NCBI RefSeq assembly: GCF_001039355.2
Contig: NW_019773792.1
Location: 107,702 to 169,701, forward strand
Length of the DNA stretch: 62,000 bases
Direction: 5' to 3'
Source: Lingula anatina
Taxonomy: Eukaryota; Brachiopoda; Lingulata; Lingulida; Lingulidae
Shown: in pieces, positions 39,403 to 50,758 of the stretch
Position numbering within the stretch: the stretch's first letter is position 1
How the letters are laid out: every line of letters starts with the position of its first letter
The notes under the pieces: generated by a model
What the model was told of the DNA's origin: nothing
Seen by the model: only the letters and a program-made list of their open reading frames with translations
Database searches by the model: none
Made by a program: the position numbers and the translations under genes

Positions 39403-42400
39403 TTACTTTTTCAGCTCGGCATCGAATTCACCCGGATCAATCCTGTCGTCATTATTCACGTCCATGATGTCAAATTCAGCGACGCTGCTTCTTGTTCTCG
39501 ACAAAGTCATTGTGGCCTCTGTAAACTCAGCCTTGGAGACGTGATTGTCCCTAAAACATGCGTTTATCAATAATGCAGAACAAAGCAATGTAGATGCTGC
39601 ATATATTAATACATTTAAACCAATAAGCTATGGTAGATTCAATTTCATTCAGTTTCTTATTGCCTTGAATACGTATTAAGCTTTTAATGACTGTAGGAAA
39701 CGGCTATTACGTTTCCATACATCTTATATTCTTAACCGATTTATAGTGCTACTTTTAATTATTTCCTTTTTGAATGCGAACAATTTAGCTTCAGCATGAT
39801 ATATATACTGTAGCACTCAAAAGAGAATAATTTATATCAACAAAAGCATTACATTATGCGAATGCCGCTTTGGCATATGGAAGTAGAATATGGAAATGAT
39901 ATTTATACAGCCGAGCCGTTTACTACCCTTAAAGCAAAAAACATGCACTTGCTAAGAGGCAAATTAAAAAGGTTTTGAGCTGGGAGGAACCAGTAATAGA
40001 CACCATTTTATTTACAACCCTATCGAGATAAATAAATTGAATACTAGTAAGAGCAATATTTGTCCCAATCACGTCCCTTGCCGTCTTAACCAAATTTCTT
40101 CTCTACAGATGCACGCTCACAACAGATGCATAGTTGAAATACTTTCTACAGTGTGTATAACACAGTTGTAAAAATTCGCTAAAATGAACACAATTCTTAT
40201 TTTCTGGCAAAAGCGTTTAAATTTCTTTAAAAGTACAATACTTTTACGCTGCCTTGCTTTTTTCAATACTTTCATTGCGTTGTCATTCCAGCTTAGCCTT
40301 TTGTTCAATTTAGCACCCAATGTCTAATAATTAAAGACCTGATTAACAGCCTCGCAACCAATTCCAATACGATCTTTACAGTTTCGATCCAATCATCATA
40401 GTAAATGCTCATAATATTGAAGATTATTGCATGGAGCTACGTTATTCCGGTATATACTGTTTTATTTTAGAGAACACATTTTATTTTTATAATATTGCCT
40501 GGTGTTCATCATTATATATACGCCATTTTGTGTGATTTCAAATCGTTTTTTTTTTCTTGCAGCTGTATCTTAACCACTGCCAAAACTTCGAAGTAAATTA
40601 TTTAGGTATCTCAAATATTCCATTGGCTGTCACACTGTCTACTTCCATTTAGGTTTCAATAAACGGGGTAGATTTGTAGAAATAGTATGAACTTTTGAGT
40701 TAACCACATTGTGAGACAGTGTGTATTTTAAAAACTGACATCCTTAGTGGTTTGGTTCGTTGAAACCCCCCCTCACCTGTCTTTATCAATGTCACTGAAA
40801 GCAGCCTTGGTGTTGGCTCTGGTAACCAAGGGAGACGTATAATCAGCTGCTCTCTTTTTGTCACATCTGCATCTATAATTATAAAGATATCTCATTTTAC
40901 CAAGTATAACATAGCCAGACAAGTTTTATATCCAATAAACAAACGGATGAAAAGTTAAAGAATATTGTCAAAGGCAAGAGTGTTTTACTCTTTAGATCAT
41001 TGTGAGGCGTCAATACTTACATTGCACCTGAAGTGAAGCGAGTGTCAACGCAATTCTCTTTTTTTCTGCAGCCGCCCTTACAAGCACAACCGAATGTGTT
41101 ACACGACCCAACACCACAATATGGGGATACCTTAGGATAAATAAATGTATTTGTTAATGTTTCTCCCTGTTCCTCCTCGCTTATATACAGGTAATTAACA
41201 TACACTCACAGTGATTATTTGGGTATCATTCTTTTAATACAGTCGCTATACAGAAAGGCCAAAAGCTCCAATAGGGATCATACAGACTTTTTATCGTGCA
41301 CGCTACTCTGTTACTTGTAAGTCATTCGTGTAGGAATCGATGTTGAAAACCTTAACGGAGCTATCCCACATGAACAGAGCATAACAGAAATACAGTTCTT
41401 CGTGAAAAATGTTTCCCCAAGATACCCCAGAACTCACAGGAATTTATATCTTTGAGGTAATACACATTTTTATTATTGGACAATTGATGTTATCTACAAT
41501 TACAACATCCAAGGGAACATGCAGTTGGTTTCCAACTTTAGAAAGACGGTGGCCTTTTACCTTTGGGAAATTTTATATCCATATTTTACAACAATAAAAA
41601 TTACACTGTTGGAATTAATTTTCCATTAAAAAGATATCCATTATCGTTTCATCAGCGAACTCAAAGCCGGCCGTTCGTGTAGTAGTTCTTCAAGTGACTC
41701 TAAATGTCGATCATGATATTGATATATTCGAGAAGTAAACCGTAGCAGATTTAGGGGGTGGGTCTAGGAGTTCCTGGACCTCTCCCTCTTTGATTTCTTT
41801 AAAAAACACACCAATGGTCCCCTCTTGAAATTAGAATTTTGAAAAGCAGAATTATATTTCTAAACCGTAACAAATGGAACCGTTCGCCCTCCAAAATACC
41901 TAAATTCAGTGGGCCTCGAACCCCACGCAAAGGCTTGGGGGGGGGGGGGAGTAAGGATCGGTTTTCCTCCATGGACCCCCCCCCCCCCCCTCCCNNNNNN
42001 NNNNNNNNNNNNNNNNNNNNNNNNNNNNNNNNNNNNNNNNNNNNNNNNNNNNNNNNNNNNNNNNNNNNNNNNNNNNNNNNNNNNNNNNNNNNNNNNNNNN
42101 NNNNNNNNNNNNNNNNNNNNNNNNNNNNNNNNNNNNNNNNNNNNNNNNNNNNNNNNNNNNNNNNNNNNNNNNNNNNNNNNNNNNNNNNNNNNNNNNNNNN
42201 NNNNNNNNNNNNNNNNNNNNNNNNNNNNNNNNNNNNNNNNNNNNNNNNNNNNNNNNNNNNNNNNNNNNNNNNNNNNNNNNNNNNNNNNNNNNNNNNNNNN
42301 NNNNNNNNNNNNNNNNNNNNNNNNNNNNNNNNNNNNNNNNNNNNNNNNNNNNGGGGGGGGGGGGGGGGAGAGGGATCGGTTTTGCCCCCAGGGCCCCCCC

Positions 42401-42736
42401 CCCCCCCCCCCTTCAAATACTCCCGGATCCGCCCCTGGTACATAGGCTGTGATTTTGCAAAACATAGCATCCATTGTGATGAATGAGACAGGTGATAATA
42501 TCAGTTATATGATCTCAAATATACACAAAGCATGCATTCAAGTTTTTATTCTCAATTGTTTTTGATACATTGTATCTATATGGTCACATTAATCAGGGTG
42601 TACATTTTCGTTGACATACCTTTTGACAATCGTCACAGTAATGGCTGACCCATTCCATGCAACACACAGCTTGCCCAAATTCAACCAAATTTGCTGCAAC
42701 AAAGGCAGCTGCTATGAATATTTTAGCATCGCCCAT
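39403..42736 (-). CDS. Secreted 12-Cys (Diedel-like) protein with C-terminal EF-hand pair, gene C (156 aa)
   Basis: Exons (minus) 42736-42620, 41130-41021, 40872-40777, 39550-39403; all GT-AG and phases 0, 2, 2 fit. Residues 1-23 are a signal peptide (cut near GQA|VCC). The Cys domain has C25, C26, C34, C37, C44, C49, C54, C56, C60, C66, C77 and C79. The core YCGVGSCNTFGCACKGGC (43-60) resembles the C-terminal motif of the insect cytokine Diedel as I know it. DKKR at 80-83 is a candidate proprotein-convertase site before two EF loops, DKDRDNHVSKAE (105-116) and DVNNDDRIDPGE (138-149). Intron 1 holds the 358-N gap and its GC-rich element. A TATA box and a kB-like site lie upstream. The gene is a tandem copy of B. 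Architecture is well supported; an immune or cytokine-like role is inference. It could instead be an unrelated Cys-rich fold. Confidence 0.85.
41890..42445. mobile_element. GC-rich element with assembly gap in gene C intron 1
   Basis: Two copies of GGATCGGTTTT with G and C tracts flank a run of 358 N (41995-42352). Ends in GGATCCGCCCCTGG. Length of the real sequence is unknown. Confidence 0.55.
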
Positions 42737-42833
42737 TTTCTGAAACAATTTAACACAATAATACCAAATAATATACGAACGAAACACATCGTTATGAGAA
42801 ATCAATGCTGCTTGTTCACTGCAATACACCTAC

Positions 42834-42885
42834 CTGCAAATACTTTACCAATGAAGTTATTAACAAATGTATTCATGAGATGTCA
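42834..42885 (-). other. Predicted 5'UTR exon of gene C
   Basis: Donor TGCAG|GTAGGTG at 42834 pairs with the acceptor ending at 42740, two bases before the ATG leader. The upper end is estimated from the TATA box. Confidence 0.5.
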
Positions 42886-42911
42886 AAATTGTACAAACTT
42901 TGTGTACAGTC

Positions 42912-42919
42912 TATTTATA
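42912..42919 (-). promoter_or_regulatory. TATA box of gene C
   Basis: TATAAATA on the minus strand at the position equivalent to that of gene B. Confidence 0.6.
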
Positions 42920-42935
42920 TATGTACCTCGTCAGT

Positions 42936-42945
42936 CGAACTCCCC
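42936..42945 (-). promoter_or_regulatory. kB/Rel-like site upstream of gene C
   Basis: GGGGAGTTCG on the minus strand, identical in sequence and in distance from TATA to the gene B site. Confidence 0.35.
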
Positions 42946-43235
42946 TGTATCCAAGAGCAAGCCATGATTTCTATATGCTATAAATACCAGCAAGGATCAA
43001 TCAAAGTTTCTAGAAACTCAGGGTATAGTCAGCTTTATGATGGTAATCCATTCTCATCGAAATCTATAAGCTGTGGTAGTGAATTCACGTATAAAAGTAT
43101 TTTTAACAAAACATTCAATTTGAAGGTGCTATTAAGAGTAATTCTTGCAAGAAGGATTGTGCGTATATCCATCAACTTTTTTTTAGCGGCAACTAACCTC
43201 ATGCTGCTATCAGGTAAACGGTGCTCTACTTGTTA

Positions 43236-43675
43236 AGCTCCCTTTACACTGGACGGCGTCCTTTCTGCGTCCAGAAATACGGCCGTGTTTGATAGTAAAA
43301 GTTACATCCCAGTGCACCACAAACTTTCATAATCCCATTCACAACAAGAAAGAAGGAAACAAAGAATATTGGTTGTTCGATATTTGGTCAAACAAGGGCG
43401 CTTTCATTATATAACCCCACTATTCTAATAAATTTAACAAAGTAACAAATTGTTGCCTGTTAAAAATGCCTTAAGGGATAAAATTTTTATATTAAATATT
43501 CAATACAAGTCATGAGTCAGAAAAAGTGTTTATTTACAAACAATTTTGCACAAATTTGGCCGATCATTGAGCATTCATTCTGCAACCGAAGCTATGCTTG
43601 TGCCTCCTTTCTACGACCGATACGATGCCAGTTTTTGGTCGCACAAAGGACACAGAAAGGACACCGTCCAGAGAA
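43236..43675. mobile_element. Inverted-repeat element 2, diverged longer copy
   Basis: Left end CCCTTTACACTGGACGGCG and a degraded right end (ACAGAAAGGACACCGTCCAG) about 400 bp away. A related fragment lies at about 37,845-37,965. Confidence 0.6.
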
Positions 43676-43875
43676 AGTGGCAATATAATTAGGAACTACT
43701 GATTAATAGTCTCAAATACGTGCCCTCGCTGGGCCCTAGGACGAAACAGCTGTAGGCCGGAATAAAATCATGGAAAAATTAATAATGCAATTTTGATGTT
43801 TTTTTATGTATCATAAACTTAAATCGCTGTGTTTTATCATTTTCCCTTTCATTAATTCAACAAATCGAATTACAA

Positions 43876-46800
43876 TGTGCGTTTCAATGCAAAAAAAGAA
43901 GCAGACCTTGGATCACTTCTTTTGGACTACCGATGTTAAACATAAATTGTACCCGTATGGCGTGGTTATAGAAGCAGCGACAATACGAACATAGATTAAG
44001 AATTTTCACTCGTCGTGAGTCGCAAGGAGATCAGAACGAGGCCAAAGAGGAGGCAGCATCCGTAAGAGTAGGGGCCTACTGCAAGAACTTGTTATAAACT
44101 CTATATATCGGTAAAGAATATAAGATCTATACAAACATAATAGCCGTTTCCTGCAAATGAAGGCCGTTTAGCAAACTTGGACTTTGTCAAAAAGCAGGTT
44201 CTATACACTTTATAAGCTTTTTTAGGTATGGCGGTAGATCATTCGGTAGATCATAGCGTCGGCTTTTTTCAGTTGCATTTAGCAAAAAGGGAGAGTAAAA
44301 CCCTTGTTAATTACATTTCTACGTGACAGGTTTCAAAATTAACCTGTCAAAAGGCAGTTTCTATACACTTTTTAAGTTTTATTTTAGGTATGGCGGTAGA
44401 TCATCCCATATATCAATGGTAGCGTCGGTTTCTTTTTTCAGTTGCATTTAGCAAAAAGGGAAATAAAACACTTGTTAATTACATTTGTACGTGGCTTACA
44501 TACTGTATGTCTAAAATTAATATCACACTTCGTCACTCCATTTGCTTGGTTTGTGAAAATGGAATTTGGCCCCACATTCAGTAATCTCTGTGTAATTCCC
44601 ACGGCATTCCTTTCCTGGCAAAAATTTAAAAAGTAACATACATGTTTTGTGGATGCGTTATCCAATTATTGTGGATGCGTTATCCATCAATAATTGGTTG
44701 AATATTTATTATAGAGTAATAATCCTAATTTCAGTACTTTTTCATTTTTAGCATGCAAATTTTTTTATTTTACCAAAAATGTTTCTGAAATTTTATCATA
44801 TGTATTCGAAGTATGTTTTACACAATGCCAGAAGATTTCAGAAGGATAACTTATTTAGTTTTGTAGTTAAAATAACTTTCCTAGGATGTGTGCCGTACCT
44901 TAAAACCTGCATCACGTCAGAGAGTTGCACAAGATGGCTTGCTGACTTGAAGACTTCCACCTATTTACTTTCAAAAATCACACATTCTATTGTCAAACAA
45001 TTGTATTTTCTAATAGTTCAAATTCATCAACTGAATCAGGATTCACATTAAAATTTTGCTTTTCACTGAAAGGACTTATGGCATAAATCATATGCAAAAA
45101 TACACACATTGTCATGAGCAAATTACAATTTCGTGAATAATATTGCACCGTAAAAATACAAGTAAACATGTAAACATGTGGCATTTGGACTTATACGCAA
45201 ACAGGAAAAGACATGTTGATGCAGCACACAAGTAAACAAATGCCTTTTGTACTTATACACACAAGCAGGAAAAGACTTGATGATGCACTACAACTAAATA
45301 CGTGACATTTGTATTGTACACATGTACCTGTAGATGCAGCACACAAGTAAACATATAGCCTGGCTTGCCACGAATACGGAGGCTGCGGTCAGGGTCATTT
45401 CGATCAGCAACTCCCCACTCCAATCTGTATCGAAGTCTGCTTGGGGTTACTGCCGTTAGTATCATGAACGTTTTCTATTAATCAAGCTTCACGTAAGAAT
45501 CTGCTCTACGACATCTCATACTAGCAAGAGGCACATATAATTGCTGTCGTTGGAGTCACTGCTGCATGACGTATCAAAATCTATTTAGGGCTCTTCCCCC
45601 CAAGTCCGTATTTTTTAAACTGTTCTAGAACATTTCTCACCCCAAGACTTCTATGTTGACTTCTCGCCGCCATCTTGATTTCTAAGCGTCTTGACAAGGG
45701 TCCAAATAAATCCTTTTTTAATTGTCTTATTCTCGATCGTCACACGCCTTTCGTCTGACGGAAGTACGAATTGCTACAAACGATCGGGGACAGTACGTGA
45801 TTCTACAGTACGTGTATGTAAACACAACAACCGAGTATTTGCGGTTGCGGCACTTTGGAGTTTTTTTTTAAAAAAACCTACTGCATATGTGCGGTTCCCT
45901 ACACCTTGAGGGTTAATTTCCCGTACAAAAGTGTTGAAAAAAATAATTCAAATAATTATTGAATGGTTTCAAGTAAAACGAATAAGTGAAAAAGTCAAGA
46001 CAATTACACACATGTATGTCTTATTATCTTCTTTATTTTTGCTGTGTGTGGTAAATTGGTTGCAATATTCTTTGAAATTGGGCTACATAAGCATAATATT
46101 GAAAGGTTTTCAACATACTTCAAAGTTTAAAAAATATGATTCCATAAAGTAATTAAGTACCTCTATTTTTATTAGAATATCAATTTCTCAAAGTAGTGAC
46201 AACTATTTATGTTGACCAACAGTGAATTGCAATACTCTGCATAATCCCCATTATGAAATAAAACAACACGAAACATAGTAATGATAAATATTAGTTGTTT
46301 GTTTGAATACACGGTCCATAATACCTTAAAACCTTGAAAATATTTTGATTGGTTTGATTAACTATGGATGACCAAACTGTGAAAATGTAAGTGCCACAGC
46401 AGGAACTGGGATTGCGGTAGGAGTGTTATATGCCACTCAGCTGGAAGATTTGCAGCGCTCCAGGTAATTTATTAGGTGTTATGATTGAAGTGACGCATGT
46501 CCATTCTGTTTTATTGCAGTAGTATTATTGTGATACTCTCAGAACAGAAGATAATAAGAATCGCATAAGACATGAAAACATTGAAACAAACAAAACCAAG
46601 TAAATATGAAGTCAATATTACGTGACGATAACTTCTCGCGCTCGAACAGACAAAAAACATCAGTAGTACATTTGATAAGTAGGATGGCAAGCAACGACTG
46701 TTTGATGTGTTAACATCAAAGACGACACAGTTTTCAATAAGCCACGACTGTCATCTACATAGGCCTGTTCATGAAATCTATCCAGCTACTGCGGATGATG

Positions 46801-47600
46801 TTGATGACGATGAACAAGGCAGTCCAAAACAAACGAGAAAATAGTCTACTAAGGATCCCTTCCCCACTCCACAAACATAGCACTTCGGGGTGCAGAATCG
46901 TCGTTATTTACAAAATATTTTAATTTCATAAGTTTTAACCTAAAATTAAAATCGTTGACAATGCCAATAATTTGTTTGGACAGCAAGTGGCGTTTAAAAT
47001 ATCGATTTTCTTCTCTTCGGGGAGCCCTATTCTCAAATCTATTCTAGCAAAAAAGTGTATATATGTCGAGATTTGAAATTGGATTTAAGCAAGTTTATGG
47101 AAAGCAAAATTGTTTTAGTTATTTCGAAAATCTTCAAAAGTAATAAATATCAACTATACCATGACGAAAAGTAGTTTGCCCGGCATAAAAAGAACCATAA
47201 AACGATAATTTGTAGAAGCCCTTAGTGTCTACACATCAAAACTGGCTGCTTAATCTTAGTTTGAGACGTTTGCTGTGATCGCTAATTACATCCCCCCCCC
47301 CCGAACACCGCACCACAGATCCGATTAACTGGTAGGCTAGGAGATAAATCGACGCTCTTTGGAAAATCACAGTGACATAACCAAATTAAGGTTCCAAATT
47401 TGAAATAACCTCAAAATTTCTTGTCTTAGGTAAAATCATCTCTACATACTTGTGCAAACAATGCATATAGGTTCTATACTATACTGAATACTGGTACGTA
47501 TCATTGTGAAGGGGTTGTAGATAATATGACACGTAAGTGTTGCTGATTGGCTGCCAGTGCACTCTCACCAGCTGCATATGATACACAAGCTTTATTTCCA
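43876..47600. other. Non-coding region between genes C and E
   Basis: Starts with a partial third B/C unit (to about 44,640). A decayed copy of the dispersed repeat (GATTAACTATGGATGACC) is at 46,350. I see no supported gene. Confidence 0.5.
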
Positions 47601-47810
47601 TATAATCACATTACACTGAAATCAACGAGAGGGCCACTGGTGAGTCATTTACATGCGAATTAATAGCCTACTTTGCAATCACGGGTAGATATTTACAGGA
47701 GATTGCAAGAATTATTTCTAAATATTCCGATGAACAATGAAATTGACGCTTTTCTTTCTGATTTCACTTATTACTTCATTTACATTGTATCTGTTTCTAT
47801 AATTCAGGAG

Positions 47811-48400
47811 ATGACTTTTACGACTGTGCTAGTTTTTAGCATAGCTTGTCTGACAACTACTACTGTCAATGAAATCTACGCAGATTGCGATGCAAATTCG
47901 CGATATGACGAGGAGGAAGAATATGCGGATGCAAAAGCTGTTTTTGATGGGGTTGATTTAAACAGGTTAGCAGAAATACATAAATTTTACTGGCATTAAA
48001 CCTAATAACCTTGCATCTGGATAGTGTTGCCAATTTTTGTAAAAACCTTTTACAGCGCATAGCGTAATAATAATAAACTGAGATTAATTATATACTTGAA
48101 TATACTCAAATAGAAAATGATTAAATAGCATGTCACTCATGATTTTGAGTATTGAATCTCTAGCACATGTATATCTGAGTAGCTTTTTTCATTTCATAAC
48201 ATGAAATATGTTTATCAAAGAATAATTGTATCATAATATGTTTCAGGGATAATCGTATTACAAAAGACGAGTTCTTGGAGGCAATAAAAGAAAGAGGCAT
48301 AGACCTTGCACAGATAGATGTTGATGGTGAATTTGACAAAATGGATGAAAACAAAGATGGAGTAGTTGAACCCGGTGAATTTGACCACGATTTGCAGTAA
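47811..48400 (+). CDS. Small secreted acidic EF-hand protein, gene E (102 aa, two exons)
   Basis: Exons 47811-47965 and 48247-48400 join in phase 2 (AACAG|GTTAG ... TTTCAG|GGAT). Residues 1-24 are a hydrophobic signal peptide ending near YA|DC. An acidic DEEEEY stretch follows, then two canonical EF-hand loops: DLNRDNRITKDE (49-60) and DENKDGVVEPGE (85-96), each with Asp at 1, a hydrophobic residue at 8 and Glu at 12. Known for the fold: such loops bind calcium. The intron cuts loop 1 at the same codon and phase as in genes B and C, so the EF modules are homologous. E lacks the Cys-rich exons. The ATG lies 3 nt after an acceptor (CTATAATTCAG), and an untranslated first exon probably ends at 47639 (CCACTG|GTGAGT). 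AATAAA at 48598-48603 is a plausible poly(A) signal. No specific function can be assigned. Confidence 0.85.
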
Positions 48401-48603
48401 GAAACGCTATTTGCAATGAAACCAATGGTTACTGTTGTAGTATGGACAGTCATTCTTACTAGGTATTTCAAAGTCTCTCAGACACCAACTGATCTGTATT
48501 ATAAATAAGGTGGTTCTAAGAAGCAAAAATTCTACCTTTTTTATTCCCGAATCTGATATGACCACCACACTATCTGTCAAATTTTACGAATATATGGAAT
48601 AAA

Positions 48604-50206
48604 TGGACGTGTAAAAACCATATGGCATAGTTGTCTCTATGGTAGATGTGCCAAACATTTTATTAAGTTCGAACTGCACATGCATGGGTCTTTTTTAAAA
48701 TATCCAAAAATCAAACCAATTGTGTAAAGGTAATACAGCTTTTACCTTAAAACAAAACCTGGTTGAATATTATAAAAATATCTATAAACAGATTTATATA
48801 CAGTCAATATTTAATCGTCAGTGTCAGTTTTAGATGACGTTGTATTTTTGCACCGCCATGTACGCGGACACTAATTCTCTTGGCGACTTGATTTTGTGGA
48901 ACTCTATATAAAACAGAATCAACGAGTTTAAGAATTGTTTCCACCCTGTTTTCACTTGGTTTTACGCTATCACTACAGACAACATACATGACGGTTTTTG
49001 ACGAAGGCTTGCTTTTGTAAAAAAATCAAAGACAAAGAGATGAAAAAGCAAGCAAATTTAATGCCATATATATGCGGGATATGAACTTCAAATAATCCGT
49101 ATTGATATGTGACATCGTCAGTGTCAGTTTATAATATGGCTGAATTTATTTATCCTGCTAGAATTAAGAATTGTCGACAAATTCCCATTAATGTGGTTGC
49201 ATTTAGGGGGGTCAGAGGCCCAATCCCTTCCACTGCAATCTTCTAAAAAACATTGAATTCAATCCAGTCTAATCCTAAAAGAAATTTAGAAATGAGACCA
49301 TGCATTCACCGCTGAACCAAGGCGCACCTACTGCTTATGACTTTCAATCCCGAATCGGGGGAAAGGGAGGCAGGGTGGAGAGACGCAAGGGGGAGGGGGG
49401 AGGGGTGGATAGAGGCAGGGGGAGGGGGGATAGAGACGGAGGGGAAGGCATATGATTTAGTTTATAGATGGATATAGGGATATAAAACAAAATAATGTGT
49501 GGTCTACTCGGTACGATTTGGCAGACGCATTGGTGAAAAAAAGTTCATCTATTGCATAAACGGCATTCTGTTGCATGGATGGTGTACGATATCTTTTCAT
49601 AGCGGTACAAACAAACCCCTGACATGAAAATATCAATGTTTTCGTATACACTACAGTCTAATTTATATCTGAGTCACTGAAACCTATTGCGCCTGTCACA
49701 AAATTTTCATTTTGTCTACTATTTTGTTGTCCATGAAGATATGTTCTACAGTGGATGGAGAAGATTTATTCTTGTGACACGGAAAGTTAAGGGTAGGAGG
49801 GGGAGGACAGAGGGAGAAATTAAGAGGCGATGTATCTATAAAGCCATGCTGCACAATCACTATGTTGGATGCAGCTCCAGAACAAATCTTCAGACATACC
49901 TTATATTAATTGTTTATATTATATGTTTCTTACATTCAAATGAACCACAATTTGAATCAATGAATGTTACGAAATTTACCTTCTTTAATATATATATCAT
50001 ATGTGCGTGTGTGTGTGTGGGAGGGGGGGGTGTTTCGGAACGGGAAACAGTGTTTGCAAGTGAACAGATGTTCATTAGTAGCAATCAGTATAGTTTATAA
50101 AAAATACCTTCTCTTTTGAAAAATCTAGCTACAGTACAAAGAACATGCTTAACTAATATTGTTTATAAATTAGTTTATACTTCAAATAAAAACTCATGTA
50201 AAACAT
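48604..50206. other. Intergenic region between gene E and CLCA
   Basis: Contains purine-rich GGGGGAGGGG runs at 49,370-49,450 and a GT repeat near 50,005. No supported gene. Confidence 0.5.
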
Positions 50207-50212
50207 TTTATT
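50207..50212 (-). promoter_or_regulatory. Candidate poly(A) signal of the CLCA gene
   Basis: AATAAA on the minus strand about 550 nt past the CLCA stop codon. It is the first canonical hexamer I noticed there; usage is not shown by the sequence. Confidence 0.35.
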
Positions 50213-50758
50213 TCGTCTACTAAGCATGGCCGTATCATACAGTGCCTGTATATAGTGGTATTAAGCAAAATAACAAATAATGTGTCGTTTGCAATTTGGT
50301 TGGAACTTCTGAATTTCGGTTGACAGAATGTAACTCGGGATAGAGCTTTGGATATTACCAAGTTTAAATAAGATTTGCGATCGTTCATTTAAACAAAAAA
50401 TAAGCTTTTTGTGCAATAAGTGACCTTTCTTGGGTAACTATAAAGGAAGAGCGGCATCAAATATTTGTATCATGTTAACTTAAATTTCCCTACTAACACA
50501 CGACTAGTTCATAAGCTTGTCGAAGTCTTTCTCATATATAAAGTATATGTCGAAAACATGCTACAATATAGTATTAAATTAAACTTTTTTCAAAGACAAA
50601 AATTTGATCAATTTAGAGCTAACTGTTTGAAAATGAGTCTCTTTCTTTTCTTGGCTCTTTTCCACTCTTATAGAAAATAATTGGGTAACGTTTTCACATA
50701 CACGTAGTTCATTTAAGATAATGTGCCTATAAGGTATAAAAACTCCCTCTGCAATGCC

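Larger units (their letters stand above)
32290..43870. repeat. Tandem duplication of about 5.8 kb carrying genes B and C
   Basis: Unit 1 runs about 32,290-38,140 and unit 2 about 38,150-43,870. Each starts near the motif GTACCCGTATGGCGT and contains 3' flank, four exons, promoter and upstream DNA in the same order. Partial third and fourth units are at 43,870-44,640 and 22,050-23,447. Confidence 0.8.

Noticed and set aside
42486-42593. Long open frames across the N run at 41,799-42,486
   Set aside because: Made of N and G/C tracts; not coding.
45355-45465. Minus-strand open stretch SRLRYRLEWGVADRNDPDRS with higher GC and an acceptor-like site
   Set aside because: Looks exon-like but has no convincing donor or neighbouring exon, and I do not recognise the family.
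49687-50100. Plus-strand 137-codon frame
   Set aside because: No domain, ends in low-complexity GT/GGGG sequence, no splice or promoter support.
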